From Streptomyces sp. R41 (GTDB taxonomy: Bacteria; Actinomycetota; Actinomycetes; Streptomycetales; Streptomycetaceae), in NCBI RefSeq assembly GCF_041053055.1, contig NZ_CP163443.1, positions 2,790,001 to 2,854,000 on the forward strand: a DNA stretch of 64,000 nt, in the 5' to 3' direction. A program made the translations under genes and the position numbers. Below are positions 33,708 to 41,595 of this stretch, one piece after another. Position 1 is the stretch's first letter. Each line of letters opens with the position of its first letter. The notes beneath the pieces are model-generated. The model was not told the origin of the DNA. It did not search any database and saw only the letters and a program-made list of their open reading frames with translations.

Positions 33708-35195
33708 ATGGCCGATCCCAAGGGATTCATGACCACACCGCGCGAGGAGTACCCGCGCCGGCCCGTCGAGGAACGCGTACGGGACTGGAACGAGGTGTAC
33801 GTCCCCGGGGCGCTGCTGCCGATCATCAACAGACAGGCCGACCGCTGCATGGACTGCGGCATCCCCTTCTGCCACGAAGCCTGTCCACTGGGCAATCTGA
33901 TCCCCGAGTGGAACGACCTCGTCTCGCGGGACGACTGGCGGGCGGCGAGCGACCGGCTGCACGCCACGAACAACTTCCCCGAGTTCACCGGACGGTTGTG
34001 TCCCGCGCCCTGCGAGGCGGGCTGTGTGCTCGCGATCAACCAGCCCGCCGTCACCATCAAGAACGTCGAGGTGGCCATCGCCGACCGCGCCTGGGAGGAC
34101 GGTTTCACGCCACCGCGTCCACCGGACCGGCTCTCCGGACGGACCGTCGCGGTGATCGGTTCCGGGCCCACCGGGCTCGCCGCGGCGCAGCAGCTGACGC
34201 GGGCCGGGCACACCGTCGCGGTGTACGAGCGGGCCGACCGGATCGGCGGGCTGCTGCGGTACGGGATCCCCGCGTTCAAGATGGAGAAGCGGCACCTGGA
34301 CCGGCGGCTCGAGCAAATGCGGGCGGAGGGAACGAAGTTCCGTACGTCGACGGCGATCGGCACGGACATCCGCGCCGCCGACCTCAAAGCACGCTACGAC
34401 GCGGTCATACTCGCCATAGGCGCCACAGCATGGCGTGAACTCGACGTACCCGGGAGGGAGTTGGCCGGCATCCATCAGGCGATGGAATATCTGCCGCTGG
34501 CCGACCGGGTGTGCGAGGGGGATCTGGAGGTCTCGCCGCTGTCCGCGGCCGGCAAGCACGTCGTCATCGTCGGCGGCGGTGACACCGGCGCCGACTGTCT
34601 GGGGACGGCCGTACGGGAGCGCGCGGCGTCCGTGACCCAGCTGGACATCTATGCCCAGCCGGAGGCGCAGCGCGACGAGGACGTCGAACCGTGGCCGACG
34701 TATCCGAAGATCTACCGGCTCTCGGCCGCGCACGAGGAGGCCGGCGTGCTGGGGACGGCGCCCGCGGCGGACGCGGACGCCCGGCTGTTCGCGGCGTCCA
34801 CGCTCCGCTTCACCGGGGACGCGGACGGGCATGTGCGCTCGCTGCACCTCGTCGAGGTCGACGAGCGGCGCCGCCCGGTCCCCGGCTCGGGCCGGACCCT
34901 CCCCGCCGACCTCGTGCTGCTCGCCCTCGGCTTCTCCGGCCCCGACCGGCACGACGGCCTGATCGACCAGCTCGGCCTCGCCCTCGACCCGCGCGGCACG
35001 ATCGCCCGCGACGCGGACTTCACGACCAACGTCCCCGGGGTGTACGCCGCCGGGGACGCGGCCCGCGGCCAGTCCCTCATCGTCTGGGCCATCGCCGAGG
35101 GCCGCGCCGCCGCTGCCGCGGTGGATCGCGCGCTGACCGGGGCGTCGCGGCTTCCGGCGCCGATCGGGCCGTACGACCGCCCCATGAAGGTGTAG
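33708..35195 (+). CDS. gltD: Glutamate synthase small-subunit-like oxidoreductase (GltD)
   Basis: A 495-residue NADPH/flavin and iron-sulphur oxidoreductase. The N-terminal ferredoxin-like domain has CMDCGIPFCHEACPLGNLIPEWN and CPAPCEAGC for two [4Fe-4S] clusters. Two Rossmann motifs follow: VAVIGSGPTGLAAAQQLTRAGHTVAVYERAD (FAD) and HVVIVGGGDTGADCLGTAVRERA (NADPH). TNVPGVYAAGDAARGQSLIVWAIAEGR is the FAD-binding C-terminus. GltD passes electrons from NADPH to GltB for glutamate synthesis. No gltB is adjacent on either side, so this is a solitary copy and its electron acceptor may differ. ATG 33708 is the conserved start. Confidence 0.93.
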   Translation: MADPKGFMTTPREEYPRRPVEERVRDWNEVYVPGALLPIINRQADRCMDCGIPFCHEACPLGNLIPEWNDLVSRDDWRAASDRLHATNNFPEFTGRLCPAPCEAGCVLAINQPAVTIKNVEVAIADRAWEDGFTPPRPPDRLSGRTVAVIGSGPTGLAAAQQLTRAGHTVAVYERADRIGGLLRYGIPAFKMEKRHLDRRLEQMRAEGTKFRTSTAIGTDIRAADLKARYDAVILAIGATAWRELDVPGRELAGIHQAMEYLPLADRVCEGDLEVSPLSAAGKHVVIVGGGDTGADCLGTAVRERAASVTQLDIYAQPEAQRDEDVEPWPTYPKIYRLSAAHEEAGVLGTAPAADADARLFAASTLRFTGDADGHVRSLHLVEVDERRRPVPGSGRTLPADLVLLALGFSGPDRHDGLIDQLGLALDPRGTIARDADFTTNVPGVYAAGDAARGQSLIVWAIAEGRAAAAAVDRALTGASRLPAPIGPYDRPMKV

Positions 35196-35264
35196 GAATC
35201 CCGCTACCGAATGGCCACCGATCGCGGCCCGGTTCGGCACCGGCGGAACGCAGGCCCCATCGGT

Positions 35265-35780
35265 TCAGCGTTCGTCCGTGCCCGCCGTCTTCGCCGTCGA
35301 CAGCGCCACCCGGTTCCATGTGTTGATCGTGAAGATCAGGGCCAGGACGTGGGCCAGTTCCTGGTCGTCGAAGACCGCGGCGGCCTGTGCGTACACATCG
35401 TCGGGCACGCCCGCGTCGGCGACGCGCGTGACCGCCTCCGTCAGCGCGAGGGCCGCCTGCTCCCGGGGCGTGAAGAAGTGCCGGGCCTCGCGCCACACCG
35501 CGACCATGTGCAGCCGGTCCTCGCTCTCGCCGGCCTTGCGGGCGTCGTTGGTGTGCATGTGGAGGCAGTACGCGCAGTGGTTGAGGTGCGAGGCGCGGAT
35601 CTGGATCAGTTCGACGAGGGCCGGGTCGAGCCCCTCGCGGGCCGCCGCGTCGAAGCCGATGAGGGCCCGGAAGACCTTCGGCGCGGACTTCGCGAAGTCG
35701 AGGCGAGGGTTTTCGGCCACGGCCGCCACGCCCGGAACAACAGTGGTGCCGGCCGTCGTGTGCATCGTGTTCGTCGTCAT
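35265..35780 (-). CDS. Carboxymuconolactone decarboxylase / AhpD-family protein
   Basis: A 171-residue alkylhydroperoxidase D-like protein. The redox/catalytic motif is IRASHLNHCAYCLHMHTNDARKAGE, with CxxC and the histidine three residues on that defines peroxidase-type members. RLHMVAVWREARHFFTPREQAALALTEAVTRV is the usual second half. It forms helical trimers or hexamers and may reduce peroxides or act on lactones. It is divergent from the MocR regulator with only 47 bases between starts, a layout that typically means the regulator controls it. ATG 35780 is used; 35786 (MGMTTN) is an alternative. Confidence 0.92.
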   Translation of the reverse strand: MTTNTMHTTAGTTVVPGVAAVAENPRLDFAKSAPKVFRALIGFDAAAREGLDPALVELIQIRASHLNHCAYCLHMHTNDARKAGESEDRLHMVAVWREARHFFTPREQAALALTEAVTRVADAGVPDDVYAQAAAVFDDQELAHVLALIFTINTWNRVALSTAKTAGTDER

Positions 35781-35827
35781 GCCCATGAATCTACGGGCCT
35801 GAAAGACCGGCTGTAGGGTGCATTTCT

Positions 35828-37270
35828 GTGGCGGAATCATGGGTCAATTACGCGGAGCGCATCGGCGCCGACCTGCACTTGGAGCTGTCGGGTTCGGGCG
35901 GGCGGCGAGCCGCGCTGATCCGCGCGCTGCGCGAGGCCGTACGCAGCGGCAGGCTCGCGCCGGGCACCCGACTGCCGCCGTACCGCTCGCTCGCAGCCGA
36001 CCTGGGCGTCGCGCGCAACACCGTCGCCGACGCGTACGCCGAACTCGTCGCCGAGGGCTGGCTGACCGCCCGGCAGGGCTCGGGCACGCGGGTGGCCATG
36101 GGGGTACCGTCCACGCCCTCAAGGCAGTTGGGGAGGGCCGCACCGCCGGGCGCCCCCGCGCGCGTACCCAAGAAGGCACCTCCACGCGCGCGTGGACCCC
36201 GGCACGACCTGCGGCAGGGCACCCCGGACGCGTCCTCGTTCCCGCGCGCCGCCTGGCTCACGTCGTACCGCCGGGCCCTCCAGCAGGCGCCCAACGAGGC
36301 CTTCGGGCCGGGCGATCCGGCGGGGCGGATCGAACTGCGCGAGGCGCTCGCCGAGTATCTGGCACGCGCGCGTGGCGTACGCACGGAGCCCGGCCGGATC
36401 GTGATCTGCTCCGGCTTCGCGCATGCCTTGCGGCTGCTCTTCCCCGCCGTCCTGCGGGGCCCGCTGGCTGTCGAGTCGTACGGCCTCGGCTTCCACCGCG
36501 AGCTGCTGGCCGCCGCGTCCGTGCGGACCGTGCCGCTGCCCGTGGACGAAGACGGCGCTCAGGTGGCCGAGTTGGGCCGGGAGTGGGGCGTACTGCTCAC
36601 GCCCGCCCACCAGTTCCCGACCGGAGGTCCGCTGCATCCCGAGCGGCGGGCCGCGGTGATCGACTGGGCACGCGCGCGTGGCGGGGTGATTCTGGAGGAC
36701 GACTACGACGGGGAGTTCCGCTACGACCGCAAGCCCGTCGGCGCCGTACAGGGCCTGGACCCCGAACGGGTCATCCACATCGGCTCGGTCAGCAAGAGCC
36801 TGTCGCCCGCACTGCGGCTGGGCTGGATGGCCCTTCCGGAGCGGTACGTCGATGCCGTACTCGCCGTCAAGGGCGAACGGGAGGCTTGGGCCAGTGTGTT
36901 GGACCAGCTGACCCTCGCGGACTTCCTCGTCTCCGGGTCGTACGACCGCCACGTGCGGCGCATGCGGCAGCGGTACCGGGGGCGGCGGGACCGGCTCGTC
37001 GCCGCGCTCGCCGCGCGGGCGCCGCACATCGAGGTCACCGGGATCGCGGCCGGGCTGCACGCGGTGCTGCGGCTGCCGCCCGGGACCGAGCGGTCGACGG
37101 TGAAGGCCGCCGTCTGGCAGGGCGTCGCGCTCGACGGTCTCGCCGAGTTCCGGCACCCTGCGGCGGTGACGGCCGCGCCGGACGGGCTGGTGGTCGGCTA
37201 TGCGACGCCCGCGGAGCATGCCTACGGGGCGGCTCTCGACGCGTTGTGCGGGGTGCTGCCACCGGGCTGA
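35828..37270 (+). CDS. MocR/PdxR-type GntR regulator with aminotransferase domain
   Basis: A 480-residue regulator. Residues about 15-80 are a GntR winged helix (RRAALIRALREAVRSGRLAPGTRLPPYRSLAADLGVARNTVADAYAELVAEGWLTARQGSGTRVA). After a proline/basic linker, a fold-type I aminotransferase domain follows, with GPGDPAGRIELREALAEYLARARGV, LTPAHQFPTGG, and VILEDDYDGEFRYD then HIGSVSKSLSPALRLGWM, where the PLP-binding lysine is in SVSKSLSP. Such regulators sense PLP or an amino compound. GTG 35828 start; the divergent AhpD gene is the probable target through the 47-base shared promoter. Confidence 0.93.
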   Translation: MAESWVNYAERIGADLHLELSGSGGRRAALIRALREAVRSGRLAPGTRLPPYRSLAADLGVARNTVADAYAELVAEGWLTARQGSGTRVAMGVPSTPSRQLGRAAPPGAPARVPKKAPPRARGPRHDLRQGTPDASSFPRAAWLTSYRRALQQAPNEAFGPGDPAGRIELREALAEYLARARGVRTEPGRIVICSGFAHALRLLFPAVLRGPLAVESYGLGFHRELLAAASVRTVPLPVDEDGAQVAELGREWGVLLTPAHQFPTGGPLHPERRAAVIDWARARGGVILEDDYDGEFRYDRKPVGAVQGLDPERVIHIGSVSKSLSPALRLGWMALPERYVDAVLAVKGEREAWASVLDQLTLADFLVSGSYDRHVRRMRQRYRGRRDRLVAALAARAPHIEVTGIAAGLHAVLRLPPGTERSTVKAAVWQGVALDGLAEFRHPAAVTAAPDGLVVGYATPAEHAYGAALDALCGVLPPG

Positions 37271-37334
37271 CCATCCGACGTTCGTCGAGTGTCGTCATCG
37301 CCCGTCACTGGCCGGAAAGTGACCGCCGGCCGAC

Positions 37335-37690
37335 ATGCGACGCAACAGCGGTGGGACCACTGAGGACAGGAGGCGTGTTGTCGACGCGGCCGTGAAACGG
37401 GCGTGGCGAGGACCCGCCCCCATCCTTCGTCCCGTCGTCAGGCGCAGGGCCACCCCCGCGCATCCCCCGGCCGCGCTGCCCCGACTCGCAGGCTCCAAGG
37501 CCGCGCGTCTCGCGCGGGCGGCACGCGCCGGGCTGCCGGTGCTTGCCGGGTGCGTGGTCCCCTACGAGGACGTCGGTGATCCCGAGGCCCTCCGCCGCGC
37601 CTGGCACGAGCTCTCGCACGGCGGCACGCGCCCCCTCGTCGTACGGTCCTCGTCTCCGCAGGAGGACACCCAGGGTTCCGTGACGGGCAG
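37335..37690 (+). pseudogene. PEP/pyruvate-binding (PPDK-like ATP-grasp) protein, N-terminal fragment
   Basis: The frame encodes PRLAGSKAARLARAARAGLPVLAGCVVPYEDVGD and then TRPLVVRSSSPQEDTQGS. This is the start of the PEP synthase/PPDK nucleotide-binding domain: the GxKAxxLARaxxAGLPV entry helix, and the RSSSxxED loop. The full domain is about 300 residues; only about 90 remain, and the frame runs straight into remains of a phosphatase gene near 37690. It cannot make a functional enzyme. The upstream codons from 37335 are unconserved. Confidence 0.75.
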
Positions 37691-37693
37691 ACG

Positions 37694-37995
37694 CCGACGT
37701 CCCGCCAGGTGGAGCGCTTCCTCGCTGTGGTCGGCGAGGCGTCGGCGCCGGTGTTCGTGCACCGCGGCGCGGGAGTCGGGCGTACGGGGCGATGGCGGCG
37801 GCGTATCTCGTGCGTACCGGGAGGGCGTCGCCGCCGGGGGCGGTCCGGCGCAATCTCGCGGTCGGACCGCCGTCGATCGAGCGGATCTACTACGGGCTGA
37901 GCCTCGGCCCGGGTCGCGCGGAGCAGCCGCCGTTCCCGGTGGTGGCCGTGAGCCGTCCGGTGGACGCCCCACGGCGCATGTGGTCGTGGCTCTGA
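37694..37995 (+). pseudogene. Tyrosine/dual-specificity phosphatase, C-terminal fragment with lost Cys and a frameshift
   Basis: The first frame reads TSRQVERFLAVVGEASAPVFVHRGAGVGRTG. Family members have VHCxAGxGRTG, the HCX5R signature loop. Here the catalytic Cys codon is CGC (Arg) at 37763-37765. At about 37790 one base is missing from the following ACG, and the second frame continues MAAAYLVRTGRASPPGAVRRNLAVGPPSIERIYYGLS to the stop at 37995. Two independent lesions plus loss of the N-terminal half show a dead gene. It follows directly on a PPDK fragment, so one deletion probably joined two genes. Confidence 0.78.
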
Positions 37996-38008
37996 CCGTC
38001 CCGGCCGG

Positions 38009-38865
38009 TCAGCACTTGCGACCCACCGCCCCGTACCCGGGAATGACCCCGTCGTCCTGCCCGGGAACCGGCTCGCCCAGCTCGGGGCGCCACTGATGCG
38101 GCACCTCGACACCCGGCTCGACCAGGTCGAGGCCGTCGAAGAAGCGGGCGAACTCCTCTCGGGAGCGCAGCGCCAGTGTGACGCCGGCCGCCTTGAGCTT
38201 CTCGATGGCGGCTGCCGACTCCTGCGGTGTGAAGTCGGCGGTGGCGTGGGTCATCATCAGGTAGCTGCCGGAGGGCAGTTCGGACAGCAGCCGGCCGACC
38301 AGGGCGTGCGCGCCGTCCTCGTCGGAGACGAAGTGCAGCAGTGCGACGAGGGAGAGCGCCACGGGCCGGCTGAAGTCCAGGACCTTCTTCGCCCCGTCGA
38401 CGATGGCGTCCGGGTCCCGCACGTCGGCCTGCAGGTACTCGGTCGCCCCCTCGGGCGTGCTGCGCAGCAGGGCCGCCGCGTGGGCCAGCACGATCGGGTC
38501 GTTGTCGCAGTACACGACGCGCGCGTCGGGCGCGACGCGCTGGGCGATCTGGTGCAGGTTGGGCTCGGTCGGGATGCCGGTGCCGATGTCCAGGAACTGC
38601 CGTACCCCGTTCTGGGCCAGCCTGGGGGTCCCCCAGGCGTTTAGCACTGGGGGAGGGTGGCACGCTGCATGAGCGCGCGGTTGACCCGTGCCATCACCGG
38701 CACCCTCGGGTCGAGGGCGAGCATCTGCCGCCCCATCTCCTCGTCGACTGGGTAGTTGTCCTTGCCGCCGAGATACCAGTCGTACATCCGCGCGGTATGC
38801 GGCTTGCTCGTGTCGATCTCGACGGAGGTCGGGACGGGGGGCTCAATGGGGGGCTGGCCGGTCAT
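38009..38865 (-). pseudogene. S-adenosyl methyltransferase (Methyltransf_19/DUF574), split by a small insertion
   Basis: Two frames give one protein of about 280 residues. The 5' part starts at ATG 38865: PTSVEIDTSKPHTARMYDWYLGGKDNYPVDEEMGRQMLALDPRVPVMARVNRALMQRAT. It then runs into LPQC and a stop. The 3' part resumes at AQNGVRQFLDIGTGIPTEPNLHQIAQRVAPDARVVYCDNDP to the stop at 38009. In relatives, RATRWLAQNGVRQ is continuous here. The break is a block of about 36 bases (38620-38655) made of palindromic sequence that adds a stop codon and shifts the frame. A GTG/ATG near 38647 could restart the 3' part, but without the N-terminal YDYLLGGKDN-type substrate region. Confidence 0.85.
38620..38655. 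mobile_element. Small palindromic insertion inside the methyltransferase gene
   Basis: The block holds a near-perfect palindrome (arms of 9 bases at 38620-38628 and 38630-38638 around a single T), then GTTTAGCACT and a second G-run GGGGGAG. It has no coding capacity and interrupts conserved coding sequence, replacing or adding to about five original bases. Size and symmetry recall REP/MITE-like elements, but no terminal duplication can be proved. Confidence 0.55.
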
Positions 38866-38949
38866 GACCGTCTCCGTAAGTCCGTGCCGCGGTAAGTATT
38901 CAAGTCACTGCCAAAATCAGGGAAGTCGGAAAAAGGGAGCGCAAGTGGT

Positions 38950-39213
38950 TCAGGAGAGAAGGAAGTCCGCCTCTCCCGCCTTCGCGCCCTGGATGAACGC
39001 GGTCATCTCGCCGGGTGTGTAGATGAGGGCGGGTCCGTCCGGATCCGCCGACTGGCGGACCGCGATGCGCCCGTCGGCGAGCTTCATCGCCTCCAGGCAG
39101 TTGCCGCCGTTTCCGCCGCTCCACGGCTTGTGCCAGCCCTCGTTGCCCAGTTCGCGAGCGGGCATTCCGTTGTAGATGCGCACATTGCGTATCCGCGGCT
39201 TGATGCGTTCCAT
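38950..39213 (-). CDS. DUF397 domain protein
   Basis: An 87-residue protein with the DUF397 pattern: GWHKPWSGGNGGNCLEAMKLADGRIAVRQSADPDGPALIYTPGEMTAFIQGAKAGEADFLL. DUF397 proteins accompany XRE regulators in Streptomyces (whiJ-like loci) and are thought to bind and relieve the regulator. Here the ATG at 39211-39213 directly follows the TGA of the XRE gene with no gap, so the two are translationally coupled. Stoichiometric pairing is therefore likely. I infer the antagonist role from the family, not this sequence. Confidence 0.93.
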   Translation of the reverse strand: MERIKPRIRNVRIYNGMPARELGNEGWHKPWSGGNGGNCLEAMKLADGRIAVRQSADPDGPALIYTPGEMTAFIQGAKAGEADFLLS

Positions 39214-40074
39214 TCACAGCTCCTTGCGGAGATCCCGGAGGATCTCCTTCGTGCGATGTGCCGTAGCGGCCTGAGCCGCCATGCGGTCCATGACCTCGAG
39301 GTGGGTCGCCACCTCCGAGCGCGCGTCCAGGTAGACGGCGCCGGTCAGGTACTCGCTGTAGACCATGTCCGGGAGTTCCGGCATGGCAAAGCGGAACAGC
39401 ACGAAGGGCCCGTACGTGCCGGGGTGCGGACCCGAGGAGAACGGGATCACCTGCAGCGTCACATTGGGCAGCTTCGTGGCCTGGAGAAGCTTGTCGATCT
39501 GGGCGCGCATCACCTCGGGACCGCCGATGGGACGGCGCAGGGCCGTCTCGTCCATCACGGCCCAGATCCGGGGTGCGCCCTCACGAGTGAGCAGATCCTG
39601 GCGTTGCATGCGCAGCGCCACATGCCGCTCGATGTCCTCGGGTCTGGTCTGGCCGATGGCGCCCGCCTTCAGGACGCCGCGCGCGTAGTCCTCGGTCTGC
39701 ATCAGTCCGGGCACGAAGTGGGGTTCGTAGGAGCGGATGAGCGCGGCCGCGCCCTCCAGACTCACATGCATCGAGAACCAGTCCGGCAGGATGTCGTGGA
39801 ACCGCTGCCACCAGCCGGGTCTGTTGGCCTCCTCGGCCAGTTGGACGAAGGCCTCGGCCTCCTCGTCGCTGACGCCGTAGGACTTCAGCAGCAGTTGGAG
39901 GTACGGGATTTTGAGGGAGACCTCGGCCATCTCCATACGGCGGACCGTGGCGGGCGCGACACGCAGGATGCGGGCGGCCTCCTCGCGCTTGAGACCCGCG
40001 CGTTCGCGCAGGTCCAGCAGGCGCCGGCCGAGGACGACCTGGCCGACCGTCGGCGCGGACCGCGGTTCGCTCAC
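39214..40074 (-). CDS. XRE-family transcriptional regulator with DUF5753 domain (WhiJ-like)
   Basis: A 286-residue regulator. Residues about 8-70 form an XRE helix-turn-helix (VGQVVLGRRLLDLRERAGLKREEAARILRVAPATVRRMEMAEVSL). The rest is the DUF5753 domain: WFSMHVSLEGAAALIRSYEPHFVPGLMQTEDYARGVL and ELPDMVYSEYLTGAVYLD are its typical landmarks. Loci with XRE-DUF5753, DUF397 and an anti-sigma-like ATPase recur across Streptomyces and affect sporulation and antibiotic onset. GTG 40072-40074 has GGAGG seven bases upstream. It is divergent from the ATPase gene with a 180-base regulatory gap. Confidence 0.95.
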   Translation of the reverse strand: MSEPRSAPTVGQVVLGRRLLDLRERAGLKREEAARILRVAPATVRRMEMAEVSLKIPYLQLLLKSYGVSDEEAEAFVQLAEEANRPGWWQRFHDILPDWFSMHVSLEGAAALIRSYEPHFVPGLMQTEDYARGVLKAGAIGQTRPEDIERHVALRMQRQDLLTREGAPRIWAVMDETALRRPIGGPEVMRAQIDKLLQATKLPNVTLQVIPFSSGPHPGTYGPFVLFRFAMPELPDMVYSEYLTGAVYLDARSEVATHLEVMDRMAAQAATAHRTKEILRDLRKEL

Positions 40075-40201
40075 GTCCCACCTCCACTGAGTCCGGACAG
40101 CCCGGGCGGCGCCGTTCGGGGTCTGTTTCGACCGCCCCAACTGGCGCCGCTCGCCGTGCTGTTGCGAGCAGTGTGCCACGCGCCCTCACGGAGTCACACG
40201 G

Positions 40202-40240
40202 CACTCTGCATTTTTCAGAGTGACACTTGCCAAGTGTTCA
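40202..40240. promoter_or_regulatory. Two adjacent inverted repeats in the XRE/ATPase divergent promoter
   Basis: CACTCTG (40202-40208) and CAGAGTG (40216-40222) form a perfect 7-bp inverted repeat; next to it ACACTT and AAGTGT (40223-40237) form a second. Both lie just upstream of the ATPase gene start and are probable binding sites for the adjacent XRE regulator. Confidence 0.5.
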
Positions 40241-40253
40241 CGGCGGGGCGATA

Positions 40254-40967
40254 GTGGCAAGCGTGACTCCGTCCGCGCCGTTAGGAACAGACGCCGCCGA
40301 GGACCGGATCGGTCTCCGTGCCGCCGCAGGGCTTGGCCCCGGCGCGGCCGCCGAGCGCCGGTTCCACTTCGAGCTGGCCGCACACCCGGGATCCGTCGCT
40401 CGGGCCAGACGCCTGGCGCATGCCCGGCTGTCCGGCTGGGCGGTGTGCGAGGACACCTGCGACACGGCGGCCCTCGTCATCTCCGAGCTGGTCACCAACG
40501 CGATCGTGCACGCCGCGGGCGAGCGCGTCGTGTGCGAGCTGCACGACCGGGACGACGTCGTACGGATAGCCGTACGTGACGAGGGATGCGCTCCGGGTGA
40601 GCCGCACGCCTCGCCGCAGCGGCCCGAGGAGGAGCACGGGAGGGGATTGCTCCTCGTCGCGGCCGTGTCCAGGGCCTGGGGGGCCCAGGACACCGGGCCC
40701 GGCCTGTTGGTCTGGGCGGAGCTGGAGCGCGCGGCGGACACCGAAGCGCCGCCCCACGTCGGCACGGACACGTGGCCCGACGCGAACACCGAGGCCCGGT
40801 CGGACCTGGGCTGGAGCGCGACGGACACCGAAGTACGGTGCGACCTGGGCTGGAGCGCGAAGAAGCCACCGGCCGACGGCCGGGGCGCCGGGACGGAAGC
40901 GTCCTGGGGAACGGGGACCAAGGGGGTCCCCCCGATCGCGCGGAGCCGAGATGGGGGGAGGGTGTGA
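40254..40967 (+). CDS. Anti-sigma-factor-like ATP-binding protein (HATPase, AbaA/WhiJ-cluster type)
   Basis: A 237-residue protein with an RsbW/SpoIIAB-like ATPase domain: RARRLAHARLSGWAVCEDTCDTAALVISELVTNAIVHA is the N-box helix with the conserved ELVTNA and Mg-binding Asn; VVRIAVRDEGCAPGEPH and EEEHGRGLLLVAAVSRAWG give G1 and G2. The C-terminal about 90 residues are low complexity, including a duplicated DLGWSA unit. It should bind a sigma or anti-anti-sigma partner or the XRE protein. The start is uncertain: GTG 40254, GTG 40263 and TTG 40227 are all in frame. Confidence 0.88.
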   Translation: MASVTPSAPLGTDAAEDRIGLRAAAGLGPGAAAERRFHFELAAHPGSVARARRLAHARLSGWAVCEDTCDTAALVISELVTNAIVHAAGERVVCELHDRDDVVRIAVRDEGCAPGEPHASPQRPEEEHGRGLLLVAAVSRAWGAQDTGPGLLVWAELERAADTEAPPHVGTDTWPDANTEARSDLGWSATDTEVRCDLGWSAKKPPADGRGAGTEASWGTGTKGVPPIARSRDGGRV

Positions 40968-41410
40968 GGGGTACGCCGGCGGCGGGACCCGGAGCGCAGG
41001 TCCTGAGCCTGGACACGCTGGTCCGTCTGAAGCGCGGGCAGCGGATGCCGGGCCCGTTGAGGCGTCTCCTCGTACCCGAGGGCATGACCGTGCCGCTGGG
41101 CTGCGACGCGGTGTCGGTGCCCGCCCGGTTCGGACCGCTGCTGCTGCCTCGGCTGCCCCGGGTGGGCTGTGTCTACGCCGACGGGGCGCACTGGTGGTGG
41201 ATCGTGCCCTCCGACTCCGACGTCGCGCTGGAGTGGCCGGCGCCCTCGCGTTACGCCACGGGGGCGGTCGTACCGGACGCGCCCGACGCGCCCGGACTCA
41301 TCCACAAGCCGGACGGCACGCTTCCGTACACCCCGCCGATCCCCCTCTATCTGGCCCTGTGCCGGGTCACCGGGACTACACCCGCTTGGTCGCGTCCGAT
41401 CAGCGCGTGA
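40964..41410 (+). CDS. Conserved Streptomyces protein of unknown function
   Basis: A 148-residue protein whose GTG start overlaps the ATPase stop (GTGA), so the genes are coupled. Core features: MPGPLRRLLVPEGMTVPLGCDAVSVPARFGPLLLPRLPRVGCVYADGAHWWWIVPSDSDVALEWP, with a WWW aromatic cluster and C-terminal LPYTPPIPLYLALCRVTGTTP. This resembles short proteins that accompany regulatory ATPases in Streptomyces and also the N-terminal primase/polymerase-like BPS domains, but I see no catalytic residues. It belongs to the whiJ-like unit by position. Confidence 0.72.
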   Translation: MRGTPAAGPGAQVLSLDTLVRLKRGQRMPGPLRRLLVPEGMTVPLGCDAVSVPARFGPLLLPRLPRVGCVYADGAHWWWIVPSDSDVALEWPAPSRYATGAVVPDAPDAPGLIHKPDGTLPYTPPIPLYLALCRVTGTTPAWSRPISA

Positions 41411-41595
41411 GCCTCCGGACGGGACCGGAGCGGCGCATGGGCTCGTAAAGCCCCGGACGGGCCGGAAGGCACTGCAGGCGTGTCCGAAGTGCGCCCGTCG
41501 GTGCGCCGGTCGCCGCAAAACTCCGTTGCCACCGTGGGTGGAGGGCCGCGTTCCTGGGGAATGCACCGTTCGTCCGCTCTCGGGGGAGGCCAACG

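Noticed and set aside
38900..39217. 105-residue minus-strand frame overlapping the DUF397 gene
   Set aside because: Frame shadow: the DUF397 motif is in the other frame (38950-39213).
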